Below, piece after piece: positions 33,860 through 42,821 of a stretch of DNA of 64,000 bases. Position 1 is the stretch's first letter. Every line of letters starts with the position of its first letter. Where the stretch lies: positions 496,001 to 560,000 of the forward strand of contig JANINQ010000021.1 of the NCBI GenBank assembly GCA_024508675.1. Reading direction: 5' to 3'. The notes below the pieces were generated by a model, which saw only the letters and a program-made list of their open reading frames with translations, was not told the origin of the DNA and did not search any database. This DNA comes from Afipia sp. (lineage in GTDB: Bacteria; Pseudomonadota; Alphaproteobacteria; Rhizobiales; Xanthobacteraceae). The position numbers and the translations under genes are program-made.

Positions 33860-35173
33860 ATGAATCGCTTGTCGCGAACCTGTTTCCAGCGAACGCTCGG
33901 AATGCTGACCGCCTCCGCGGCGGTGCTGGCGCTGGCCAGCCCCGCATCGGCACAGAGCACTTTCAAGGTCGGCATCGTCACCTTCCTGTCCGGCCCCGCC
34001 GCTGAAAGCTTCGGCGTTCCCGCCGGCAAGGCCGCCGAATTCGTGATCGGCGAATTGAACAAGGGCGCCGGACCCGCGCCATATAGTAAAGTCGGTTTCG
34101 GCGGCATGAAGATCGAGCCGGTCGTCATCGACGAGAACGGCGGCGCGACCAAGCAGGTGCAGGAACTGCGCAACCTCTATCAGCGCGACAATGTCGATGC
34201 GGTGATCGGCTATATCGGCTCCGGCGACTGCCTCGCGGTTGCGCCCATCGCGGAAGAACTCAAGAAGCCGCTGTTCCTGTTCGACTGCGGAACGCCGCGC
34301 ATCTTCGAGGAAGCCAAATACAATTACGTCTTCCGCACTTCGGCTCACGCGACCCAGGATAACGTCGGCCTGATCCGCTACATGAAGCTGAAGAACATCA
34401 AGATGGATACGTTCTCGGCGATCAACCAGGACTATGCCTGGGGTCAGGACAGCCGGGCCGACTTCGTTGCAGCCGCCGCGCAGCTTTATCCCAATGCCAA
34501 GCTGAGTGCCGACCTGCTGCCGAAATTCGGCGCGGGCCAGTACGGCACCGAAATCTCCGCGCTGGTGTCCGCCGGATCTGACGTCGTCTATTCCAGCCTC
34601 TGGGGCGGCGACCTGCAGGCCTTCATCCTGCAGTCCGTGCCGCGCGGTCTCGCCAAGCGTAGCCAGCTCGTGCTCAGCGCGGCTGACCACGTTCTGCCGC
34701 CGCTGGGCGACAAGATGCCCGACGGCGTTATCATCGGCGCACGCGGCGCCTACGGCCTGATGTCGCCGAAGACTCCGCTCAACGAGTGGTTCTTCAACGG
34801 CTATGAAAAGGCGCACGGCGTCTATCCGGTGCAGGCGGCCTACCGCATCACGCAGTCGATCCTCGGCGTAAAGAACGCTGTCGAGAAGGCGATGGAAAAG
34901 AACGGCGGCAAGAAGCCGAGCACCGACGAACTGGTCGCCGCGATGACCGGCTCGGAATGGCAGACCCCCGGCGGCCTGATCCAAATGAAGAACGGCGACG
35001 GCCATCAGGCCATTCAGCCGATCGCATTCAGCCGCACCAAGTATAATGCGGAAAAGAAGCGGGTCGATCTGGTCGATATCGTCAATTTCGAAGCCGAATG
35101 CGTCAACCCGCCTCCGGGCGTGAAGGCAATCGACTGGATCAAGGGCGGAATGAAGAACGACAAGTGCAAGTAA
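33860..35173 (+). CDS. ABC transporter, branched-chain-type substrate-binding protein (HAAT)
   Basis: 437-residue periplasmic binding protein with signal peptide about 1-31 (ending ASAQS) and a strong ribosome site (GGGAGGA). The mature fold is type I: FKVGIVTFLSGPAAESFGVPAGKAAEF, then VIDENGGATKQVQELRNLYQRDNVDAVIGYIGSGDCLAVAPIAEEL and RTSAHATQDN. Length exceeds typical LivK, as in binding proteins for aromatic or other carboxylates. It heads the transporter operon; hairpins separate it from the permease genes. Substrate unknown, but the acyl-CoA ligase in the unit suggests an organic acid. Confidence 0.9.
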   Translation: MNRLSRTCFQRTLGMLTASAAVLALASPASAQSTFKVGIVTFLSGPAAESFGVPAGKAAEFVIGELNKGAGPAPYSKVGFGGMKIEPVVIDENGGATKQVQELRNLYQRDNVDAVIGYIGSGDCLAVAPIAEELKKPLFLFDCGTPRIFEEAKYNYVFRTSAHATQDNVGLIRYMKLKNIKMDTFSAINQDYAWGQDSRADFVAAAAQLYPNAKLSADLLPKFGAGQYGTEISALVSAGSDVVYSSLWGGDLQAFILQSVPRGLAKRSQLVLSAADHVLPPLGDKMPDGVIIGARGAYGLMSPKTPLNEWFFNGYEKAHGVYPVQAAYRITQSILGVKNAVEKAMEKNGGKKPSTDELVAAMTGSEWQTPGGLIQMKNGDGHQAIQPIAFSRTKYNAEKKRVDLVDIVNFEAECVNPPPGVKAIDWIKGGMKNDKCK

Positions 35174-35216
35174 GTCCTGCGGACTGACACCTTGTCTCCT
35201 CGTCACACATAACGGG

Positions 35217-35333
35217 TCGTCCCGGCGAAAGCCGGGACCCATGTTTCCTGTTATCAAGACATGGCGATACGTGTGCAACGAACTTCAACGGACGATCCAG
35301 GGGTTATGGATTCCGGCTTTCGCCGGAATGACT
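35217..35333. repeat. Two repeat hairpins between binding protein and permease genes
   Basis: A family-A half (35217-35242, with CCCGGC-GAAA-GCCGGG stem at 35221-35236) and a second stem ATTCCGGC-TTTC-GCCGGAAT at 35310-35329. They sit in the 200-base gap between the binding-protein and first permease genes of one operon. Confidence 0.75.
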
Positions 35334-35373
35334 CACGGATAAGCAATGGCCCTAACCTCATGATCGCCTGCAC

Positions 35374-36270
35374 ATGAACACCTTCCTTACGGTCATCCTC
35401 GACGGCCTGATTCAGGCCTCGTGGCTGTTTATCGTCGCGCTTGGCCTGACGCTCGTTTTCGGCGTGCTGAAAATCCTCAACATCGCCCACGGCGGTTTCT
35501 ACGCGCTGGGCGCCTATCTCGCCGCAACTGCCGTCACCATGGCTGCCGCGCACAAGGTTCCGCCGGGCCTTGGCTTCGTGCTGATGCTGGTGTCGGTCGC
35601 GCTGATCGCCGCTGCAATCGGCCTCCTGATGGAGCGTGGCCTGATCAAGCTGTTTTACGGCCGCGATGAAGTGGTCCTGCTGCTCGTAACCTACGCGGTG
35701 TTCCTGATCTTCGAGGACGTCACCAAGCTGGTCTGGGGCGTCAATCCGATCTATGCCAACGATCCTTATCAACTGTTCGGCAATGTCGAATTCGCCGGCC
35801 TGTTCTATGTCGGCTACGACCTGATGTTGATCCCGCTGTCGGCGGCGATCGGGTTCGCGGTCTGGTTCGCACTCAACCGCACCACCAGCGGCAAGATCGT
35901 CACCGCAGTGATCCACAACGCCGAAATGAGCGCCAGCATGGGCGTGAAGATCAACCGCGTCTATGCGCTGGCCTTCGCCTTCGGCGTCATGCTCGCCGCA
36001 TTGGCAGGCGGCCTCACCGCACCGAAAATCTCGGTGCAGCCCGGCCTCAGCTCCGAGATCATCATCCTGAGCTTCGCCATCGTGGTGATCGGCGGCCTCG
36101 GCAGCATCGAAGGCGCGGCTGTCGGCGCCATCCTTGTCGGCATGGCACGCGCGGCATCGGTTCATCTGCTGCCGCAGGCCGAACTGTTCATGATCTATCT
36201 CATCATGGCCGCCGTGCTGATGTTCCGGCCCGAAGGCCTGTTCCGCCGTGAAGTCGCGAGGCGCATCTGA
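35374..36270 (+). CDS. ABC transporter permease, LivH-like
   Basis: 298-residue inner-membrane permease of the HAAT family, first of four tightly joined genes. The segment LVFGVLKILNIAHGGFYALGAYLAATAV (about 28-55) is the LivH fingerprint. The helix-turn IVVIGGLGSIEGAAVGAILVGMARA near 230-255 is the conserved coupling region. Its stop TGA shares one base with the next ATG. Confidence 0.93.
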   Translation: MNTFLTVILDGLIQASWLFIVALGLTLVFGVLKILNIAHGGFYALGAYLAATAVTMAAAHKVPPGLGFVLMLVSVALIAAAIGLLMERGLIKLFYGRDEVVLLLVTYAVFLIFEDVTKLVWGVNPIYANDPYQLFGNVEFAGLFYVGYDLMLIPLSAAIGFAVWFALNRTTSGKIVTAVIHNAEMSASMGVKINRVYALAFAFGVMLAALAGGLTAPKISVQPGLSSEIIILSFAIVVIGGLGSIEGAAVGAILVGMARAASVHLLPQAELFMIYLIMAAVLMFRPEGLFRREVARRI

Positions 36271-37256
36271 TGAAATACGCCACGCATCCTGTTGCACTTC
36301 TCGGCCTTGTGGTCCTCGCGGTGCTGTTCGGTCGCATCATTCCGGCATGGACGCTGTCGCTCGCGACCGTCGCCGCCTCCAAGGCTCTTGTCGCGCTCGG
36401 CATCGTCGTCCTCGCACGCACGGGTAACGTGTCGTTCGGGCAAGGCCTGTTCTATGCCGGCGGCGGCTATGGCGTCGCGCTAATCGCGATCACCTTCGGC
36501 GTCACCGATGCCGTCGCGCAGGTGCTGATCGGCGCGGTGTTCGGCGGACTGCTCGGTCTGATCATCGGACCGCTGATCGCACGCTACACCGGCATCTTCT
36601 TCGGCATGCTGACACTGGCACTGTCGATGGTGCTCTACGGCGCGCTGGTGAAAACCACGATCCTTGGTGGGTCGGACGGCTTCAACGTCGGCCGCCCCAC
36701 ACTGTTCGGTGCGGTGTTCAACGATCCGCGCGAGGCGGATTTCATGCTCTATGCGGTGTCGGTGGTTGCGACCGGGCTTGCGGGAATTTTCTCGACCATC
36801 CTGTTCAAGTCACAGTTCGGGCTGACCAGCCTCGCCGTGCGCGAGAACAATCTGCGCGTCGAATATCTCGGCACCTCCGCGAACCGCATCGTCACCATCA
36901 ACTTCGTGATCGCGGCGATCTTTGCAGGAGCCAGCGGCGCACTGGCGCTGATGGCACAGCGGCATATCGATCCGGAATTCTCTTACTGGACCACGTCCGG
37001 CGAATTCGTGTTCGTCGCCGTTCTCGCCGGAACGCAGAGCGTCGCGGCGGTGTTCGTCTCCGCGCTTGCGCTTGAACTGGTGCGCTCGTTCTCAAACCTT
37101 TACCTTCCGAACACTTGGCAGCTCGTGCTGGGTGTGTTCCTGCTGGCCGTCATCCTGTTTCTGCCGCGTGGCATCGGGTCGCTCTGGAATCGAAAGAAGC
37201 GCAGGGCTGAACCTCCCGCCGAAACGGCGATACCCGCAAAAGGAACGGCATCATGA
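36270..37256 (+). CDS. ABC transporter permease, LivM-like
   Basis: 328-residue second permease with about nine membrane helices. It carries the LivM pattern ARTGNVSFGQGLFYAGGGYGVALI (about 50-73) and the later FAGASGALALMAQRHIDPEFSYWTTSGEFVFVAVLAG. The C-terminus is a basic tail (NRKKRRAEPP). It overlaps the previous and next genes by 1 and 4 bases, so it is translated as part of one unit. Confidence 0.92.
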   Translation: MKYATHPVALLGLVVLAVLFGRIIPAWTLSLATVAASKALVALGIVVLARTGNVSFGQGLFYAGGGYGVALIAITFGVTDAVAQVLIGAVFGGLLGLIIGPLIARYTGIFFGMLTLALSMVLYGALVKTTILGGSDGFNVGRPTLFGAVFNDPREADFMLYAVSVVATGLAGIFSTILFKSQFGLTSLAVRENNLRVEYLGTSANRIVTINFVIAAIFAGASGALALMAQRHIDPEFSYWTTSGEFVFVAVLAGTQSVAAVFVSALALELVRSFSNLYLPNTWQLVLGVFLLAVILFLPRGIGSLWNRKKRRAEPPAETAIPAKGTAS

Positions 37257-38002
37257 CGCCCGTCCTTTCCGTGCGCGGACTGCAGAAGCGCTTCGGCGCC
37301 GTGGTCGCCGCCGACAATGTCAGCATCGATATTCCCGCAGGCCAGAAGCTGTGTCTGATCGGCGCGAACGGCGCCGGCAAGACCACCTTCGTCAACATGG
37401 TGACGGGCTACATGAAGCCCGATAGCGGCGCGATCGAGCTCGACGGCTCGCCGATCGGCCGGCGCTCGCCGCGCGATGTCGCCAAGCTCGGAATTTCCCG
37501 CTCGTTCCAGATTCCGCAGCTCTTTATCGAACTGACCGCGGCGGAAAACCTCACCGTCGCAGTTTCCAGCGCCGAAGGCGGACGGCTCTCGGCAACTTCG
37601 CCCGCCGACAGTGGCGAGCGCCGTGACAAGGCCATCGCCCTACTCGACCGCTTCGCGCTGGCCGGTCATGCCGACCGGCCAGTGTCCGAGCTCGCGGGCG
37701 GCGTGCGCAAACTTGTCGACATCGCCATGGCGCTGGCGCGGCGTCCGAAACTGCTGCTGCTGGACGAGCCGACCTCCGGCGTCTCGGCGGAGGAGAAGTT
37801 CGCGACCATGGACCGCGTAATCCATGCGGTGTCAGGCGATGCCGCCACCATCGTCTTTGTCGAGCACGACATGGACATCGTCAGCAAATATGCCGACCGC
37901 GTGGTCGCCTTCTATAACGGCCGCATCCTGGCCGATGGCGCACCTGCCACCGTACTGAAGGACAGCGAAGTCCGCCGCTACGTGACGGGAGGTGCAAAAT
38001 GA
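37253..38002 (+). CDS. ABC transporter ATPase, LivG-like
   Basis: 249-residue ATPase. Walker A GANGAGKTT (37-45), a Q-loop region RSFQIPQLFIELTAAENL, signature variant LAGGVRKLVDIAMALAR, where the usual SGG reads AGG, Walker B LLLLDEPTSGVS and the switch region FVEHDMDIV. The AGGVRK signature is typical of LivG-type subunits for non-amino-acid substrates. ATGA overlaps at both ends. Confidence 0.92.
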   Translation: MTPVLSVRGLQKRFGAVVAADNVSIDIPAGQKLCLIGANGAGKTTFVNMVTGYMKPDSGAIELDGSPIGRRSPRDVAKLGISRSFQIPQLFIELTAAENLTVAVSSAEGGRLSATSPADSGERRDKAIALLDRFALAGHADRPVSELAGGVRKLVDIAMALARRPKLLLLDEPTSGVSAEEKFATMDRVIHAVSGDAATIVFVEHDMDIVSKYADRVVAFYNGRILADGAPATVLKDSEVRRYVTGGAK

Positions 38003-38661
38003 CAGCATCCCGCTCCCTGCTCGAGATCGACAATCTCGCGGTCGAAATCCAGTCGATGCCCGCGCTGCGCGGCTTCACCATGCATCTCACCGAAGGCGCG
38101 ATGGTCAGCCTTGTCGGCCGCAACGGCGCCGGCAAGACCACGCTGATGCGCTCGGTCATGGGACACCTCGCGCCGAGAAACGGCACTATCCGTTTCGCAG
38201 GCCAGGACCTCGCGGCGCTTCCCCGTCACGCCCGCGCCGGTCTCGGCATCGGTTACATGCCGGAAGATCGTGGCCTCGTGCCGCAGCTGACCGTCGAGGA
38301 AAACATCCTGCTCCCGCTCTGGGTCGCAAAAGACATCGACCGCAAGGCGCGGCTGGATTTCGTTTACGATGTGATCGGCGAGCTCGTAACGATGCGTGAC
38401 CGCAAGGCGCTGCTGTTGTCTGGCGGCCAGCAGAAGCTGGTCGCGCTCGGGCGTGCGCTCGGCATCGGCACCAAATGCCTGCTGCTCGACGAGCCATTCG
38501 AAGGAATCGCACCTGCCCTGTCCGAACGGATTTCAGACGTTCTTGCCTCGCTGAAGGGCAAAGGTTTAACTGTTCTCATGTCTCAATCCGATTTGAATCA
38601 TTCGCATACCTTGTTTGATGCGGAATTCGTCATCGAGCGCGGGGCAAATTTTTCAACCTGA
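37999..38661 (+). CDS. ABC transporter ATPase, LivF-like
   Basis: 220-residue ATPase partner. Walker A GRNGAGKTT (40-48), GIGYMPEDRGLVPQLTVEENI (about 84-104, the LivF PEDRG feature), signature LSGGQQKLVALGRAL and Walker B CLLLDEPFEGIAPAL. The switch position reads MSQSDLNHSH, where most ATPases have an E-x-D/H pair, so the usual switch histidine is shifted or replaced. Slightly short for LivF (about 235). Confidence 0.9.
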   Translation: MTASRSLLEIDNLAVEIQSMPALRGFTMHLTEGAMVSLVGRNGAGKTTLMRSVMGHLAPRNGTIRFAGQDLAALPRHARAGLGIGYMPEDRGLVPQLTVEENILLPLWVAKDIDRKARLDFVYDVIGELVTMRDRKALLLSGGQQKLVALGRALGIGTKCLLLDEPFEGIAPALSERISDVLASLKGKGLTVLMSQSDLNHSHTLFDAEFVIERGANFST

Positions 38662-38688
38662 CGCCACAGATCAGGACAGGGAAACAAG

Positions 38689-40284
38689 ATGGACTGGTCG
38701 CAATATCCGATTCCAGCGATGCGGCTGGAAGCCCGCTTCGGAGATCGCATCGTCCCCGCCTTCACGCAGCGGCCTGCGAATATCTGGGCCATGGTCGCTG
38801 ATGCCGCAGCACGCAATCCTGACGGCGAAGCTCTGGTCTGCGGCCGCGAGCGCCTGACCTGGCGCGAGGCCGCGCAGAAGTCGATGCAGATCGCCGCGGG
38901 CTTCAAGGAAATCGGCCTCAAACCCGGCGACCGCATCGCGCTATTGCTCGGTAACCGCAACGAATTCGTGCTGGCGCTGTTTGGCGCGGCCTATCTCGGC
39001 CTTGTCAGCGTCATGCTGAGCACGCGCCAGCAGAAGCCGGAGATCGCCTACGTTCTGACGGACTGCGGCGCCAAGCTTCTGATTTACGAAGACGACCTGG
39101 CTGACCGCCTGCCGGACGCGGTCGAAATACCGGACCTGCTTCATCGCGTCTCCATTGGTGCCACCGACGGCGCGCTGGCGTTTCAGGATCTTATCGCGGC
39201 TGAAGTCCCGCAATCCCCTACCATGGTGGATGAGCAGGACACCGCGATGATCCTTTACACGTCGGGCACGACCGGCAAGCCGAAAGGCGCGATGCTGGCG
39301 CATTGCAATCTGATTCATTCGGCCATCGTATATGAGGCCTGCCTCGAACTGACGCAGAAAGACCGTTCGATCGCCGCCGTGCCGCTCGCCCATGTCACCG
39401 GCATTGCGGCAAATATCATGGCGATGGCGCGCTGCGCCGGTGCGCTGATCATCGTGCCCGAGTTCAAGGCCTCGGAATACCTCAAGATCGCCTCGCGCGA
39501 GCGCGCCACACAAACCGTGATGGTGCCGGCGATGTATAACCTCTGCCTGCTGCAGGCCGACTTCGACTCCTACGACCTGTCGGCCTGGCGCGTCGGCGGC
39601 TATGGCGGCGCGCCGATGCCGACCGCCACGATTGAAAAGCTCGCGGTAAAAATTCCCGGGCTGAAACTCGTCAACGCCTACGGATCGACCGAAACGTCGT
39701 CGCCCTCGACTATCATGCCCCCGGCATTCACCGCCAGCCACGGCGACAGCGTCGGCCTGCCCTGTCCCGGCGCGCATATCATCGCTGTCGATCCCGCAGG
39801 ACGCGAACTGCCACGCGGCGAAGTCGGTGAGCTGTGGATTCACGGCGGATCGGTCATCAAGGGTTATTGGAATAATCCGCGCGCCACGGCAGAGAGCTTC
39901 ACCGCCGGTTACTGGCATTCGGGCGATCTCGGATCGGTCGACGAACAGAACTTCGTCCGCGTCTTCGACCGGCAGAAGGACATGATCAACCGCGGTGGCC
40001 TCAAGATTTATTCGGCGGAAGTCGAGTCCGTGCTTGCCGGTCATCCTGCCGTGATCGAGAGCGCCATCGTCGCGCGGCCATGTCCTGTGCTCGGCGAACG
40101 CGTCCACGCCGTCGTTGTGGTGCGTTCGGACATCGATTCACCGACGCTGCGTGCATGGTGTATCGAGCGCATGTCGGATTACAAGGTGCCTGAAACGATC
40201 GACATCAGCACCGAGCCGCTGCCGCGCAATGCCAATGGCAAGGTGATGAAGAAGAACCTGCGCGACAACCTGATGGATTCGTGA
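38689..40284 (+). CDS. AMP-forming acyl-CoA synthetase/ligase
   Basis: 531-residue ANL-superfamily enzyme that adenylates an organic acid and transfers it to CoA. P-loop YTSGTTGKPKG begins at Y190; the A5 motif YGSTETSSPS, A7 YWHSGDLG and A8 DRQKDMINRGGLKIYSAEVE follow, with the catalytic lysine K518 in NANGKVMKKNL. All motifs are intact. It follows livF by 27 bases, which links uptake to CoA activation. The acid cannot be named: medium-chain and aromatic acid ligases share these features. Confidence 0.92.
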   Translation: MDWSQYPIPAMRLEARFGDRIVPAFTQRPANIWAMVADAAARNPDGEALVCGRERLTWREAAQKSMQIAAGFKEIGLKPGDRIALLLGNRNEFVLALFGAAYLGLVSVMLSTRQQKPEIAYVLTDCGAKLLIYEDDLADRLPDAVEIPDLLHRVSIGATDGALAFQDLIAAEVPQSPTMVDEQDTAMILYTSGTTGKPKGAMLAHCNLIHSAIVYEACLELTQKDRSIAAVPLAHVTGIAANIMAMARCAGALIIVPEFKASEYLKIASRERATQTVMVPAMYNLCLLQADFDSYDLSAWRVGGYGGAPMPTATIEKLAVKIPGLKLVNAYGSTETSSPSTIMPPAFTASHGDSVGLPCPGAHIIAVDPAGRELPRGEVGELWIHGGSVIKGYWNNPRATAESFTAGYWHSGDLGSVDEQNFVRVFDRQKDMINRGGLKIYSAEVESVLAGHPAVIESAIVARPCPVLGERVHAVVVVRSDIDSPTLRAWCIERMSDYKVPETIDISTEPLPRNANGKVMKKNLRDNLMDS

Positions 40285-40311
40285 GCACGCCTCCAAGTTA
40301 TCTCATGCCCA

Positions 40312-40377
40312 GGCTTGTCCCGGGCACCTCGATCACGATGCATGGTGCCCAATCTATCGGGATCACCGGGACAAGCC
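40312..40377. repeat. Dispersed inverted repeat, family D
   Basis: GGCTTGTCCCGG (40312-40323) and CCGGGACAAGCC (40366-40377) are perfect 12-base arms around a 42-base inner part that can form its own GGGCACC/GGTGCCC stem. It sits after the acyl-CoA ligase stop. Confidence 0.8.
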
Positions 40378-40402
40378 CGATGATGACATGCGCGACCAAA
40401 AC

Positions 40403-40433
40403 AAAAAGCCGCCGGCGTCGCCAGCGGCTTTTT
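40403..40433. terminator. Bidirectional terminator between acyl-CoA ligase and fpr
   Basis: AAAAAGCCGC (40403-40412) pairs with GCGGCTTTTT (40424-40433), giving a GC stem with A and T tracts on both sides between convergent genes. Confidence 0.85.
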
Positions 40434-40454
40434 CATTGAGACCAGAAACTCGGT

Positions 40455-41228
40455 TCAGCGCTCGGCAAAAGCCTTCTCGACCACGAAGTCGGCTGGCTCG
40501 CCATGGTTGCCTTCGACGAAGCCGCGCTCCTCCAGCAGCTTCTTGGTGTCGACCAGCAGCGCCGGGCTGCCACACATCATCACGCGATCCTTCGCGGCAT
40601 CGAGCAGCGGCAGCGAAATGTCCTCGAACAGCTTGCCGGAAGTGATCAGGTCGGTGATACGGCCGCGGTTGCGGAACGGGTCGCGCGTCACCGTCGGATA
40701 GTAGATGAGCTGGTTGCTCACCAGTTCGCCAATCATTTCGTCCTGCGGCAGCTTCTCGGTGATCAGTTCGCCGTAAGCCAGTTCGCGCACATGGCGGCAG
40801 CCGTGCAGCAGAACGACCTTTTCGAAGCGCTCGTAGGTTTCCGGGTCCTTGATCACGCTCAGGAACGGCGCAAGGCCGGTGCCGGTACCGATCAGGTAGA
40901 GGTTGCGGCCGGCAGTCAGGTTATCGATCACCAGCGTGCCGGTCGCCTTGCGGCTGACGATGATCTGATCGCCTTCCTTGAGATGCTGGAGACGCGAGGT
41001 CAGCGGGCCGTCCGCCACCTTGATCGAGAAGAATTCGAGGTTCTCTTCGTAGTTCGCGCTCGCGACGCTGTAGGCGCGCAGCAGCGGCTTGTCGTTCACC
41101 TTGAGGCCGATCATGGTGAACTCACCATTGCGAAACCTGAACGAGGAATCCCGCGTGGTGGTGAAACTGAAAAGATTGTCGGTCCAGTGATGGACGCTCA
41201 GAACCGTTTCCTGATTGAAGTTGCTCAT
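40455..41228 (-). CDS. fpr: Ferredoxin/flavodoxin-NADP+ reductase
   Basis: 257-residue FAD enzyme moving electrons between NADPH and ferredoxin or flavodoxin. The start ATG 41228 (MSNFNQETVLSVHHW) gives the usual length; an open frame extends to 41285 but lacks family sequence. FAD motif RAYSVAS (about residues 51-57), NADP-binding GTGTGLAPFLSVI (about 110-122) and CGSPALL near the C-terminus are present. It is monocistronic and converges on the acyl-CoA ligase behind a terminator. Confidence 0.94.
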   Translation of the reverse strand: MSNFNQETVLSVHHWTDNLFSFTTTRDSSFRFRNGEFTMIGLKVNDKPLLRAYSVASANYEENLEFFSIKVADGPLTSRLQHLKEGDQIIVSRKATGTLVIDNLTAGRNLYLIGTGTGLAPFLSVIKDPETYERFEKVVLLHGCRHVRELAYGELITEKLPQDEMIGELVSNQLIYYPTVTRDPFRNRGRITDLITSGKLFEDISLPLLDAAKDRVMMCGSPALLVDTKKLLEERGFVEGNHGEPADFVVEKAFAER

Positions 41229-41564
41229 AACGGACCCATGCTCGCAATCGGTGAGCAGGCAATCGCCGGACATGCGGGCGATCACGCCTCACGCAAATTT
41301 CTCGCCAATGAATTGTGCTGGGGGCCTGCCTTGCAGGCGAAGACGGCGGCAGCATTCACGACGGCGCTGAAATAGCCGAATTTGCGTTTCTGGTCAATTA
41401 GATACCGCATCTGCGTCATGCTGGGGCGGCAGACCCGGCTTGCATTCTAAGATCATGTTCTATGAGAGAAATTTCCTCCCGAACGGAGCCCGCCGGGAGG
41501 AAATTACACCTTCTCTAAACCACCACTACGGAAACCCGCAGCAGGGCACAGCCGTGGAATCGGC
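41229..41564. other. Intergenic region fpr / binding protein, no gene
   Basis: 336 bases between the fpr start and the stop of the next leftward gene. It holds the fpr promoter and one strong hairpin (41470-41505). No credible reading frame or RNA gene was seen; rightward frames here are the open complement of fpr. Confidence 0.6.
41470..41505 (-). terminator. Stem-loop terminator of the ABC binding-protein gene
   Basis: AATTTCCTCCCG and CGGGAGGAAATT form a perfect 12-base stem with a 12-base loop, 60 bases past the stop on the minus strand; CTCTC-rich DNA follows rather than a clean U-run. Confidence 0.6.
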
Positions 41565-42785
41565 TTACTTTTTCACCATCGGGCAATTGCCGTCGGCCAG
41601 CGGCCGGAAGGCGTCCTTTGCCGGAATCGTCTCCACCAGCTTGTAGAAATCCCACGGCGCCTTGGACTCGGCGGGAGTCTTCACCTGGAAGAGATACATA
41701 TCGTGGATGTGGCGGCCGTCCTCGCGGATATGACCTTCGCCGAACAGCGGATCCTTCGAGGGCATTTCCTTCATCTTGGCGACGATCTTCTGGCCGTCGT
41801 TCGTGTTCGCCGCGGCTGCCGCGCGCAGATAATGCAGCGTACCGGCGTAGACGCCCGCCTGAATGGCGGTCGGACGCTTGCCGCCGCCCACCGCTGCGGT
41901 GAAGCGATCAGCAAACTTACGCGTGCCGTCATTGGCGTCCCAATAGAAGCCTTCGGTCAGATAAAGGCCCTTCGCGCCCTGCAGGCCGATGGCGTTGACG
42001 TCGGTGACCTGCATCAGCAGCGCCGCAAGCTCCTGCCCACCCGCCTGAAGGCCGAATTCGGTTGCCTGCTTCACGGAGTTGACGGTGTCGTTCACCGCGT
42101 TGGCGAGCGCGACGATCTTGGCCTTGCTGGCCTGCGCCTGCAGCAGGAAAGACGAGAAGTCCGATGCGCCCGGCGGATGCCGCACGCTGCCGAGGATCTT
42201 GCCGTTCTGCTGCTTCACCACATCGGACGCGTCTTTTTCAAGCGAATGACCGAACGCATAGTCCGCAGTGACGAAGAACCATGTGTCCTTCTTCGCCTTC
42301 AAAAGAGCCAGCGCGGTGCCGTGTGCCAGCGCCCAGGTATCATAGGTCCAGTGCACCGTGTTGGGCGAGCACTTCTCCCCGGTCAGCAGCGACGAGCCGG
42401 GGCCGGACGCGATGAACGCGGTCTTCGACCCGCGCGTCGCCTCCTGCACCGCCAGAGCGACCGAGGAGAATGGAACGTCGAGAATGGCGTCGACCTTGTC
42501 GATGTCCATCCAGCGCCGTGTGATCGCGCCACCGATGTCAGGCTTGTTCTGGTGGTCCGCCTGAAGCAGTTCGACCTTGATGTCCGGCTTCTCGGCCTTG
42601 AAATCCTCGATGGCGAGTTTTGCCGCGGCAACTGAACCCACGCCGGTGGAATCGGTGGCGATTCCGGTGAGATCTGTCAGCACGCCGAGCTTGATGGTGT
42701 TGTTGGCGATCTGCGCGTGAGCCGGAGCCATGAGAGCCAGCAGCATCGCCGCTCCCGTCAGAAAGGCTGTTTTCGTCTTGATCAT
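41565..42785 (-). CDS. Stand-alone ABC substrate-binding protein, branched-chain type
   Basis: 406-residue periplasmic binding protein, signal peptide 1-24 (ending PAHAQ). The type I fold starts NTIKLGVLTDLTGIATDSTGVGSVAAAKLAIEDF, and includes AFIASGPGSSLLTGEKCSPNTVHWTYDTWAL, with a Cys near the C-terminus as well (GNCPMVKK) that may form a disulphide. No permease or ATPase adjoins it. It ends a leftward unit starting with the HMG-CoA reductase (36-base gap). It may use one of the two complete HAAT permeases in this window. Confidence 0.9.
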   Translation of the reverse strand: MIKTKTAFLTGAAMLLALMAPAHAQIANNTIKLGVLTDLTGIATDSTGVGSVAAAKLAIEDFKAEKPDIKVELLQADHQNKPDIGGAITRRWMDIDKVDAILDVPFSSVALAVQEATRGSKTAFIASGPGSSLLTGEKCSPNTVHWTYDTWALAHGTALALLKAKKDTWFFVTADYAFGHSLEKDASDVVKQQNGKILGSVRHPPGASDFSSFLLQAQASKAKIVALANAVNDTVNSVKQATEFGLQAGGQELAALLMQVTDVNAIGLQGAKGLYLTEGFYWDANDGTRKFADRFTAAVGGGKRPTAIQAGVYAGTLHYLRAAAAANTNDGQKIVAKMKEMPSKDPLFGEGHIREDGRHIHDMYLFQVKTPAESKAPWDFYKLVETIPAKDAFRPLADGNCPMVKK

Positions 42786-42821
42786 TCTTCTTAATCCTCC
42801 CGTTTGGATTCTTATGAGTTG

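Noticed and set aside
33776-35278. Minus-strand frame of 500 codons opposite the HAAT binding protein
   Set aside because: Antisense to a binding protein with a clear signal peptide and fold; Arg/His-rich.
40503-41375. Plus-strand frame across fpr and its promoter
   Set aside because: Antisense to fpr; the extra part upstream of fpr shows no signal or motif.
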